From NCBI GenBank assembly GCA_902767065.1, contig CACXFW010000223.1, positions 1 through 5,001 on the forward strand: DNA of 5,001 nucleotides, written 5' to 3'. Every line of letters begins with the position of its first letter. Position 1 is the stretch's first letter. Positions 1-5,001 of this stretch are shown in pieces. This DNA comes from an uncultured Lachnospiraceae bacterium. Its GTDB lineage: Bacteria > Bacillota > Clostridia > Lachnospirales > Lachnospiraceae. A program made the position numbers and the translations under genes. Under the pieces are notes generated by a model. The model did no database searches. It had not been told where the DNA came from and was given only the letters and a program-made list of their open reading frames with translations.

Positions 1-41
1 AAAAAAGAATCCCGGTCATTCTGATGATGACCGGGACTTTT
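1..41 (-). terminator. Rho-independent terminator of the htrA-like gene
   Basis: A perfect 10-bp stem (10-19 paired with 27-36, GC-rich core CCCGG/CCGGG) encloses a 7-nt loop. Read on the minus strand it is followed at once by a T-rich tract (TTCTTTTTT, positions 9-1). It lies about 50 bases past the protease stop codon, as expected for an intrinsic terminator. The plus-strand side has only a short T run (38-41), so activity in the other direction would be weak. Confidence 0.9.
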
Positions 42-86
42 ACAATACTCCCCGGAATCACGTTGATTCACGCAGAGTCAGGAGGA

Positions 87-1409
87 TCAGTTTGTCCGGA
101 TATAATCAGATCTGCGTCCCAGAGTGATGGTCAGATCCTGCTCCTGCATCTCCCCGTTCTCATCTGCCGACTGAACCGTTACGGTCACATCTTCCCCTGC
201 CGCATAGTAAGGAAGCATCTCCTGAAGATCCGCCATCGTCGTGATCTTCATCCCATCGAACCCGGTCAGGATCATCCCTTTTGTCAGACCGGCTTCTTCC
301 GCAGGAGAATCCTGGCTGACTTCACTCAGATATATACCGATCGGAAGGCCGTAAAGCTGTGATACGCTTGCATCAACGGTCTCACCCGTGATTCCCAGAT
401 AAGCTGCATCTTCCTCAGACACCTTCTCGCGCTCTGTCCGGTTCATCAGATTCTGGATAATCGGAAGCGCCTTTGCTGTCGGAATCGCGTATCCCATTCC
501 TTCAACACCGTTCGCACTTGCTTTGACAGAATTGATTCCGATCACTTCCCCCTTCATGTTCAGAAGCGCACCACCGGAATTGCCCGCATTGATCGCGGCA
601 TCCGTCTGGATCAGTTCCTCGTATTCAGAAATTCCGAATGTATCACGTACGCTCACCTCACGTCCCAGAGCGGATACGATTCCGGTTGTGACAGACTGAC
701 CATAACCAAGTGCATTGCCGATCGCAACAACCTGTTCTCCGACCCGCATACCCTCGGAATCGGCTGCATTTGCAATCCTGATCCGGTTCAGCGTATCCTC
801 ATCAATATCGGAAAGCTTCACGGAAACAACCGCAAGGTCATTGTTCTCGTCTGTTCCCTTTACCGTTCCTTCCACGGATGCTTCGTTGATAAATGTCACA
901 GCCAGCTTGTTTGCCCCGTCCACAACGTGATTATTGGAAACAATCAGAAGCTCATCGTCTTTCTCCCCCATGATCACACCGGTTCCGGCCGACCGGCTCT
1001 CATACTGCATTCTTCCGCCGCGAAACCAGTCCTGCACCTCCTGAACAGAGGTATTCGTGATGGATACCATCGCCGGCATGACACGCTCTGCGATATCCGC
1101 CAAAGTATCTCCATTCGCAATATCCGACAGATCACATTTTTCGATCTTTCCTTTCGGAAGGGCAGCTGCAACCTCTGTAATGCTCTGCGCCTCATTCCCG
1201 CCCGCCGGTTCTGTATCCGCTTTCGCTTCTTCTCCGGCCGCTTCTCCATTCTCATTCACTTCACTGTCCGGAATGGTTTCGCCGGATTCCCTTCCTTCTG
1301 AAAGCTGCAGCTGTGCATCTTCCTGCGCTGCTGAGAATGTTGCGATTCCGCCTGCGGCCGCTCCGATCGTAATGGCTGCCATCATCCCCGCGATAATCGA
1401 TTTCTTCAT
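87..1409 (-). CDS. htrA: HtrA/DegP-like S1C serine protease with one PDZ domain
   Basis: Membrane-anchored or secreted trypsin-like protease of the HtrA family, which degrades or refolds misfolded exported proteins. The chosen ATG (1409-1407) gives 440 residues and follows AAGGAGG by 10 nt; an in-frame ATG at 1433 lies upstream of that site and is unlikely. Residues 1-28 are a Sec signal or signal anchor (KK, then an Ala/Gly/Ile-rich stretch; a possible cleavage site is SAA before Gln29). Residues 29-85 are an acidic, Glu/Gly/Ala-rich linker. The protease domain spans about 105-320, with the catalytic triad His161 (in SNNHVVDGA), Asp191 (in ENNDLAVV) and Ser278 (in NAGNSGGAL), all intact. A single PDZ domain spans about 337-432 (GIYLSEVSQDSPAEEAGL, then GMILTGFDG). 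Length and layout are normal for Gram-positive HtrA. It has its own candidate promoter and terminator, so it is probably monocistronic. The family call is secure; which paralogue (HtrA, HtrB, HtrC) cannot be told. Confidence 0.96.
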   Translation of the reverse strand: MKKSIIAGMMAAITIGAAAGGIATFSAAQEDAQLQLSEGRESGETIPDSEVNENGEAAGEEAKADTEPAGGNEAQSITEVAAALPKGKIEKCDLSDIANGDTLADIAERVMPAMVSITNTSVQEVQDWFRGGRMQYESRSAGTGVIMGEKDDELLIVSNNHVVDGANKLAVTFINEASVEGTVKGTDENNDLAVVSVKLSDIDEDTLNRIRIANAADSEGMRVGEQVVAIGNALGYGQSVTTGIVSALGREVSVRDTFGISEYEELIQTDAAINAGNSGGALLNMKGEVIGINSVKASANGVEGMGYAIPTAKALPIIQNLMNRTEREKVSEEDAAYLGITGETVDASVSQLYGLPIGIYLSEVSQDSPAEEAGLTKGMILTGFDGMKITTMADLQEMLPYYAAGEDVTVTVQSADENGEMQEQDLTITLGRRSDYIRTN

Positions 1410-1419
1410 GATATCTGAA

Positions 1420-1426
1420 CCTCCTT
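1420..1426 (-). promoter_or_regulatory. Shine-Dalgarno site deciding the htrA start
   Basis: AAGGAGG on the minus strand, 10 nt before the ATG at 1409-1407. It sits downstream of the alternative in-frame ATG at 1433, which rules strongly in favour of the shorter protein beginning MKKSII. Confidence 0.85.
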
Positions 1427-1451
1427 CAGTCATTCATCTTCAACTGCATTT

Positions 1452-1478
1452 ATCATAGCAATGTATCTTCCCTGAAAA
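1452..1478 (-). promoter_or_regulatory. Candidate promoter of htrA (extended -10)
   Basis: On the minus strand TATGAT (1457-1452) is preceded directly by TGC, making an extended -10 element. TTTTCA (1478-1473) lies 15 bp upstream, a 4/6 match to the -35 consensus with a short spacer. It would start transcription about 35 nt before the htrA ATG. The site is downstream of the hairpin terminator at 1564-1606, so a separate promoter is needed here. Assigned by eye; other choices in this AT-rich stretch are possible. Confidence 0.5.
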
Positions 1479-1563
1479 CTGAGTTCATCATACGGATGAT
1501 TTTCGACCGAATTATGACTGAAATATGGATAATGTGTGACGGTCATTATCGCTTTATACGAAC

Positions 1564-1606
1564 CAAAACCCGGAAAGCTGAATCGTTTCAGCATTTCCGG
1601 GTTTTG
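1564..1606. terminator. Strong, potentially bidirectional hairpin terminator
   Basis: A 19-bp stem with one bulged base (A1593) and a 4-nt loop (1583-1586). The outer part pairs CAAAACCCGGAAA with TTTCCGGGTTTTG, and the inner part pairs GCTGAA with TTCAGC. The A-tract and T-tract at the stem base give a T-run on both strands, though only four Ts long. On the minus strand it lies about 70 bases beyond the stop of the secreted-protein gene (stop 1678-1676), so it should end the two-gene operon before htrA. No plus-strand gene is evident that would use the other direction. Confidence 0.85.
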
Positions 1607-1675
1607 TAACAGATCCATCCGGTGCAGACGCGTCAATCGCGCGGCACTCATAAGAAATGGATGACGATCTGCAGG

Positions 1676-2386
1676 TCAGCTCTCCTGCCCTGTATAATCT
1701 CCGAATATTCTGGATTCTACTGCAGAGACTGAGCAGCTTTCTCCGTTCATCGATATTTGTGCATGGAGAGGATTCTCCTCGATCATTTCATATGAGAATG
1801 AACAGGTTCTGCCATCTTCGTCTGATGCTGTGCCTGAAAGCACACCGTCTCCACTCTGTGTGATATCAAGAGAGAATTCCGTTTCATACAGGGTGTCATC
1901 CTCAGATGTATAAAAACCGAAGATCAGTTTCGTACAGTCAAGCGAGATTCCGAAGGTATACGCGTCGCCTTCTTCCGACAGTCCCACATACCAGGCATAA
2001 CGATTGATATATCTTGCTATGACAGGATCACCTTTCGCAAGAATGATCTCCGTATCCTCTCCAGGAACGGTAACAGTATTCCGGCACAAGGATTCCTGCA
2101 CCGCATTCCATGTCTGCTGCGCGCCGTCCATGTCAGTAACCGTAAGATTCCCGTCAGTGTCGACAGCATACGTTCCGCTCACCACCGTAACGGAACCGTC
2201 CTGCTCTGTTTTTGCTATGCTCGCGGTCTCTGTATAGGTATCCATAACAAAAGTGTATGCCGCCGAGTCCTTATATCCCTGCCAGATATGCATGGACGAT
2301 TCTACCGTTTCCTGCGCAGCGGCATTCACAGCCATTCCAATGACAGCTGTAACGGCCCCGGCTGCCGCAGCTATTTTTCTGAGCAT
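1676..2386 (-). CDS. Secreted protein of unknown function, probably beta-rich
   Basis: I do not recognise this 236-residue protein. It begins with a clear Sec signal peptide (MLRK, Ala/Val/Ile-rich core to about residue 21, AAA before Gln25 as cleavage site). There is no lipobox Cys and no cell-wall anchor. The mature part alternates polar and hydrophobic residues with many Thr, Asp, Gly and Tyr, suggesting beta strands. Four cysteines (101, 151, 195, 218) could form two disulfides. Two segments share a loose pattern beginning AAYTF (42-46) and DAYTF (141-145), each followed by strand-like stretches and Asp/Gly turns; a lipocalin-like or duplicated beta-sandwich fold is only a guess. The start is supported by AAGGGG 7 nt before the ATG. 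It follows the repeat-protein gene by 34 bases with no terminator between, so the two are very likely co-transcribed and may act together outside the membrane. Confidence 0.88.
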   Translation of the reverse strand: MLRKIAAAAGAVTAVIGMAVNAAAQETVESSMHIWQGYKDSAAYTFVMDTYTETASIAKTEQDGSVTVVSGTYAVDTDGNLTVTDMDGAQQTWNAVQESLCRNTVTVPGEDTEIILAKGDPVIARYINRYAWYVGLSEEGDAYTFGISLDCTKLIFGFYTSEDDTLYETEFSLDITQSGDGVLSGTASDEDGRTCSFSYEMIEENPLHAQISMNGESCSVSAVESRIFGDYTGQES

Positions 2387-2420
2387 AATTTCACCCCTTC
2401 ATGATCATTCTTCCCGGACT

Positions 2421-3578
2421 TCAGGCTTCGCTCCCCGGTCCCTGCGGTGCCATGCCGCCGTCCTGCGGTCCCTGGCCGTTTCCGTCCTGCGGTGCCTTGC
2501 CGTTTCCGCCCTCCGGCGCTTCGAACTGCGGTGCCTGGTTGTTACCATCCTGCCGCGCCTGGCCGTTATCCTCCTTCGGCACCTGGCCATTTCCACCCTC
2601 CGGTGCTTCGAACTGCGGCGCCTGGCCGTTTCCGCCCTCCGGCGCCTCGAACTGCGGCGCCTGGTTGTTACCATCCTGCGGCGCCTGACCGTTGTCATCC
2701 TTCGGTGCCTGACCGTTTCCGCCCTCCGGCGCTTCGAACTGCGGCGCCTGGTTGTTGCCATCCTGCCGCGCCTGACCGTTGTCATCCTTCAGCGCCTGGT
2801 CGTTTCCACCCTCCGGCGCTTCGAACTGCGGCGCCTGACCATTTCCATCCTGCGTCGCCTGGCCGTTTCCATCCTGCGGTTTCTGGCCGTTTCCATCCTG
2901 CGGTTTCTGGCCGTTTTCATCCTGCGGTTCCTGGCCGTCAGCCGGATCATTCTCCGCATCAAACGGATCGTTCTCCATAGTCCCCCACGGATCTCTCCTG
3001 TCCTTTACAGCATTCTCGGAATCCGGCTTTGTATCGGGTTTATCCTTCGGCTTAAAGAATCGGGAAACCGCCTTTGCTCCAGACGCACCGTTCTCATTCG
3101 GAATCTGCAGTTCCGGTGACTGTCCATCCTGAGCCTGTCCATCCGGTAACTGTCCATCTGGTAACTGTCCATCTGGTGACTGCCCATTCGGTGACTGCCC
3201 GGCAGGAGCTTTCTGATCCTTTCGATCCGTTCCTTCCGCCTGACCCCGTTCCGTTCCGTCAGGAGATGTATGCGGCTGCATCGCGCGGTCTCTCATCCGA
3301 AATGCGGGAGGCATGGGTCTGCGTTGATCTTCCCCCGGCTTCCCTGTGTCAGAAGGATCCGTGTTCGCGGAAGAATTCGTTTCCTCTTTGGATTCACCGT
3401 TTTCAGAAGGATCCGTTTTTTCTGAGGAATCGGTGTTTTTCGATGTATCCACACTTTCCTCCGTCTGCGAAGTACTCTTTTGTGTTGATGATTCCTCTGC
3501 CCCTGCTGTCATTGCTCCCATCGATAAAAACATGCTGCCGGAAAGGATTCCCGCGAGAATCAGATTTCTTTTCTTCAT
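2421..3578 (-). CDS. Secreted low-complexity repeat protein (Pro/Gln/Gly/Asn-rich)
   Basis: A 385-residue exported protein with no recognised domain. The ATG at 3578 has AAGGAGG 8 nt upstream; the in-frame ATG at 3659 would overlap the likely promoter and is rejected. Residues 1-27 are a Sec signal peptide (MKKRNLI..., AGA before Glu28). Residues 28-85 are Ser/Thr/Glu/Asp-rich. Residues 129-158 hold six pentads of the SPDGQ/LPDGQ type. Residues 159-216 are a non-repetitive charged spacer with FFKPKDKPD and RRDPWG. Residues 217-375 are octads (PQDGNGQ type) mixed with five copies of APQFEAPEGGNGQ. The tail is GGMAPQGPGSEA. There are no cysteines, few aromatics, and no LPXTG, SLH or choline-binding anchor, so the mature protein is probably disordered and released or loosely attached. 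It is first in an operon with the 236-residue secreted protein. A structural, matrix or ligand-binding role is possible, but the sequence does not decide. Confidence 0.9.
   Translation of the reverse strand: MKKRNLILAGILSGSMFLSMGAMTAGAEESSTQKSTSQTEESVDTSKNTDSSEKTDPSENGESKEETNSSANTDPSDTGKPGEDQRRPMPPAFRMRDRAMQPHTSPDGTERGQAEGTDRKDQKAPAGQSPNGQSPDGQLPDGQLPDGQAQDGQSPELQIPNENGASGAKAVSRFFKPKDKPDTKPDSENAVKDRRDPWGTMENDPFDAENDPADGQEPQDENGQKPQDGNGQKPQDGNGQATQDGNGQAPQFEAPEGGNDQALKDDNGQARQDGNNQAPQFEAPEGGNGQAPKDDNGQAPQDGNNQAPQFEAPEGGNGQAPQFEAPEGGNGQVPKEDNGQARQDGNNQAPQFEAPEGGNGKAPQDGNGQGPQDGGMAPQGPGSEA
2454..2930 (-). repeat. In-frame octad and 13-residue module repeat array
   Basis: Coding repeats of 24 bp (xPQDGNGQ) and 39 bp (APQFEAPEGGNGQ). 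The five 39-bp modules lie at 2796-2834, 2709-2747, 2622-2660, 2583-2621 and 2496-2534. Their starts are spaced 87, 87, 39 and 87 bp, so the higher-order unit is 87 bp (one 13-mer plus two octads) with one unit shortened to a bare 13-mer. Four octads (EPQDENGQ, two KPQDGNGQ, ATQDGNGQ) precede the first 13-mer. The 13-mer itself reads as APQFE plus the octad-like APEGGNGQ. All units are multiples of three, so copy-number change keeps the frame. Confidence 0.93.
3105..3194 (-). repeat. Six 15-bp pentad repeats in the repeat protein
   Basis: Consecutive pentads read SPNGQ, SPDGQ, LPDGQ, LPDGQ, AQDGQ, SPELQ (residues 129-158 of the protein). The DNA shows near-identical 15-bp units around CATCTGGTAACTGTC on the plus strand. 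This array is separate from the larger octad array and joined to it by a non-repetitive spacer. Confidence 0.88.
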
Positions 3579-3586
3579 AAATAAAA

Positions 3587-3593
3587 CCTCCTT
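3587..3593 (-). promoter_or_regulatory. Shine-Dalgarno site of the repeat-protein gene
   Basis: AAGGAGG on the minus strand, 8 nt before the ATG at 3578-3576. It fixes the start at MKKRNLI, directly followed by a hydrophobic signal core, rather than at the ATG at 3659. Confidence 0.9.
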
Positions 3594-3657
3594 TATATCA
3601 TCCTTGTCGTGAGACTCTTCCATCTTCCCGGAAGGTTCTCTGCTTCCTGACACTGAC

Positions 3658-3663
3658 AATATA
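3658..3663 (-). promoter_or_regulatory. Candidate -10 box of the repeat-protein operon
   Basis: TATATT on the minus strand is a 5/6 match to TATAAT. At 17 bp upstream the sequence is ACGTCC, which does not resemble a -35 element; that position lies inside the 11-bp-period repeats. The layout fits an activator-dependent promoter in which a regulator replaces -35 recognition. The leader would be about 70 nt. Assigned by eye. Confidence 0.45.
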
Positions 3664-3673
3664 ACGGAGGTTG

Positions 3674-3712
3674 ATTAGCCGGACGTTAGGTCTGTATTAG
3701 CTGAACATTAAA
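3674..3712 (-). promoter_or_regulatory. Four direct repeats at 11-bp period, candidate OmpR-family regulator box
   Basis: On the plus strand ATTAGC (3674-3679), GTTAGG (3685-3690), ATTAGC (3696-3701) and ATTAAA (3707-3712) start exactly 11 bp apart. On the minus strand they read TTTAAT, GCTAAT, CCTAAC, GCTAAT in the direction of transcription. OmpR/PhoB-family regulators are known to bind tandem half-sites at about one helical turn, often about 10 bp upstream of the -10 in place of a -35; here the gap to TATATT is 10 bp. The kinase gene immediately upstream is of the type that pairs with such regulators. The spacing is observed; the regulator is inferred. Confidence 0.6.
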
Positions 3713-3723
3713 TTGGACTATGC

Positions 3724-3747
3724 TATTCATGATGTTTTATTCATGAT
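3724..3747. repeat. Direct repeat TATTCATGAT x2
   Basis: A perfect 10-bp direct repeat at 3724-3733 and 3738-3747 (14-bp period), each copy containing the palindrome TCATGA. It lies just past the kinase stop codon and upstream of the 11-bp-period box. It does not form a convincing terminator. It may be a further protein-binding site or chance in AT-rich DNA. Confidence 0.45.
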
Positions 3748-3752
3748 TGATT

Positions 3753-5001
3753 TTATCTTTTCCTTCCCTTTTGAAGATCCACCTGAAACTCGATCACCTG
3801 ATCGGAATGAAACACTGCCCTTGCGTCTCCACCGCCCTGCTGCGCAATGGCACGTACGACTGCCAATCCGATTCCTGAGCCTCCGGTCTGCCTGCTTCGG
3901 GAGGTATCTGCCCGGTAAAAACGGTCAAAAAGCTGATCCGGATCCACCTCCGGAAGGGAATCACAGTTATTTTTCAAAGAGATCCTTACTGCCCTGCGGT
4001 CACTGCGAAGCTTTACGCGCAGAAAACCATTCTCTCTCCCGTACTTCACGGCATTGTCCAGCAGAAGCTCCAGCATCTGCTGATACTGTTCCCTGGAAAA
4101 ATACAGTTTTACCTCAGGTTCGATATCAGTTTCTATATGGATACCGCGCAAAGACGCACTCTCACGGAAGATGCACACCGTTTCCTCCAGAACCCTGGAC
4201 GCATCGAACACGGTTGATGTAAATGCCACTGTTTCGGTTTCTTCCATTTTCGCCAATGCAAGCATCTGCTTCGTAAGATCAGACAGACGCAGTGCCTGTG
4301 CGCGGATGTTGTCAAGCCACTTCGTTTTACCCCCATGAAGCTCCTGGACATCCACATTGGACACAATTACTGCGAGCGGGGTCTTGAGTTCATGTCCCGC
4401 ATCCGTAATAAACTGCCGCTGTTTTTCGATACTCTCTGCCACCGGAGCAATCGCCTTCCTTGACAGGAAGATCACCAGCAGCAGGATCAAAAGCCATAGT
4501 ACGGTGCCCAGAACTGCTGTGATCAGAATGATCCTGATGATGGATGCTGTCTCCTGGCTGATATCCAGAAATGCATAAGACACCGATCCATCCGCCTGCT
4601 GCCGGGCATAGTACAGGTATCCCTCCACATTTCCTCTCTCCCGAAGAGGACCGGACGGCGCAGCTTCCATCCCCGTCACCGGGTTCGGACCAAAGTCATT
4701 TTCCGTGCGCAGATCCGGCCGCACCGCCTTTTCCGTTTCTGTCTCCCCGGATACTTCCGGAGAAAAAGGCACAGCCGCCGCATTGATCAGTCTGATCATC
4801 TCCTCAAACCCGACGTCAGCGTCATGCGTCAGGTCATAGAATTCGACTGCTCCGGACGGGGCGATACGGGCCACAAAATACTTTCCCGATTCCGGAGCAG
4901 GCTTTTCACCGCCTTCCGAACCGGATGGAGGCTCCAGGGGATCTTTCCCGGATCCTTCCGCCAGCGTGCCCTCAGGCGCTTTCTCCGGTGTGCCCTCAGG
5001 C
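3753..5001 (-). CDS. Sensor histidine kinase, 5' end outside window
   Basis: The reading frame is open to the window's right edge with no ATG in its upstream part, so this is the C-terminal part of a larger kinase (415 residues visible). The GTG at 4874 is best read as an internal Val. Counting from that Val as 1: an extracellular region up to about 110, one transmembrane helix at about 111-137 and a short linker with no obvious full HAMP. Then come an H-box with phospho-acceptor His161 (FITDAGHELKTPL), an N-box (LLLDNAVKYG, Asn274), an F-box (LFDRFYRAD, 315-323) and a G-box (GGSGIGLAVV, 331-340). Where a D-x-G-x-G motif is usual there is KNNCDSLPEVD, a divergence I associate with some clostridial kinases of this type. 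The visible start of the sensor domain is a Pro/Glu/Gly/Ser-rich stretch with PEGT repeats. A first membrane helix and a cognate OmpR-family regulator are expected beyond the edge. Ligand unknown. Confidence 0.93.
   Translation of the reverse strand, partial: PEGTPEKAPEGTLAEGSGKDPLEPPSGSEGGEKPAPESGKYFVARIAPSGAVEFYDLTHDADVGFEEMIRLINAAAVPFSPEVSGETETEKAVRPDLRTENDFGPNPVTGMEAAPSGPLRERGNVEGYLYYARQQADGSVSYAFLDISQETASIIRIILITAVLGTVLWLLILLLVIFLSRKAIAPVAESIEKQRQFITDAGHELKTPLAVIVSNVDVQELHGGKTKWLDNIRAQALRLSDLTKQMLALAKMEETETVAFTSTVFDASRVLEETVCIFRESASLRGIHIETDIEPEVKLYFSREQYQQMLELLLDNAVKYGRENGFLRVKLRSDRRAVRISLKNNCDSLPEVDPDQLFDRFYRADTSRSRQTGGSGIGLAVVRAIAQQGGGDARAVFHSDQVIEFQVDLQKGRKR
4966..5001 (-). repeat. 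24-bp-period repeat in the kinase sensor domain, cut by window edge
   Basis: GTGCCCTCAGGC occurs at 4966-4977 and again at 4990-5001 on the plus strand, a 24-bp period. It encodes PEGTPEKA followed by PEGTLAEG. Two copies are visible and the second touches the edge, so the array may be longer. The surrounding residues (to about 4890) are also Pro/Glu/Gly/Ser-rich, suggesting a flexible extracellular insert. Confidence 0.65.

Noticed and set aside
1410..1433. Longer N-terminus for the htrA product, from the ATG at 1433
   Set aside because: The AAGGAGG site lies inside this extension, and the next Met begins a normal signal sequence.
1430..1651. Minus-strand open frame of 73 codons in the intergenic region before htrA
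   Set aside because: It runs through the strong hairpin terminator and the candidate htrA promoter, overlaps the htrA leader, has no clear ribosome binding site and no recognisable protein features.
2405..2785. Minus-strand Arg-rich open frame inside the repeat array (126 codons)
   Set aside because: A frame-shifted reading of the repeats with extreme Arg content, no ribosome binding site, and nested in a well-supported gene.
2454..2930. CRISPR array
   Set aside because: The repeats are contiguous, in frame and lack unique spacers; they encode protein modules in a gene with a start, signal peptide and stop.
2253..3119. Long plus-strand open frame of 288 codons antisense to the repeat protein
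   Set aside because: It is kept open by the underlying 24/39-bp repeats, which are multiples of three. It has no ribosome binding site, encodes monotonous Leu/Arg-rich repeats, and covers the start of one real gene and much of another.
3579..3659. Longer N-terminus for the repeat protein, from the ATG at 3659
   Set aside because: It would put 27 polar residues before the signal peptide, overlaps the likely -10 region, and ignores the good AAGGAGG at 3587-3593.
4872..4874. GTG as the start codon of the histidine kinase
   Set aside because: The frame stays open to the window edge, no ribosome binding site stands before it, and starting here would remove the first membrane helix expected for this kinase type.

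Overview
The window looks like a chromosomal stretch from a Gram-positive anaerobe of the Clostridia, most plausibly a Lachnospiraceae-type gut bacterium. This is inferred from strong AAGGAGG ribosome binding sites, roughly balanced GC, Sec-type signal peptides without outer-membrane features, and the style of the histidine kinase. No marker gene proves the taxon. All recognised genes lie on the minus strand, so transcription runs from high to low coordinates.

In transcription order: (1) 5001-3753, the 3' part of a membrane sensor histidine kinase whose 5' end, and probably its response regulator, lie beyond the right edge. (2) 3752-3579, an intergenic control region with four short direct repeats at an exact 11-bp period, placed 10 bp upstream of a plausible -10 box. 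(3) 3578-2421, a secreted, low-complexity protein built from pentad repeats and a larger array of octad modules and 13-residue modules. (4) 2386-1676, 34 bases downstream and probably in the same operon, a secreted protein of unknown function predicted to be beta-rich. (5) A strong hairpin terminator at 1564-1606. (6) 1409-87, an HtrA/DegP-like serine protease (S1C) with one PDZ domain, with its own candidate promoter and a clean terminator at the left edge.

Working picture (inference): a two-component system senses a condition at the envelope, and its OmpR-family regulator may act on the 11-bp-period box to drive the two-gene operon for exported proteins. The neighbouring HtrA would act in quality control of exported proteins. 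The repeat protein and its partner match no family I recognise and are the least explained part of the window. No RNA genes, CRISPR arrays, transposases or phage genes were seen.
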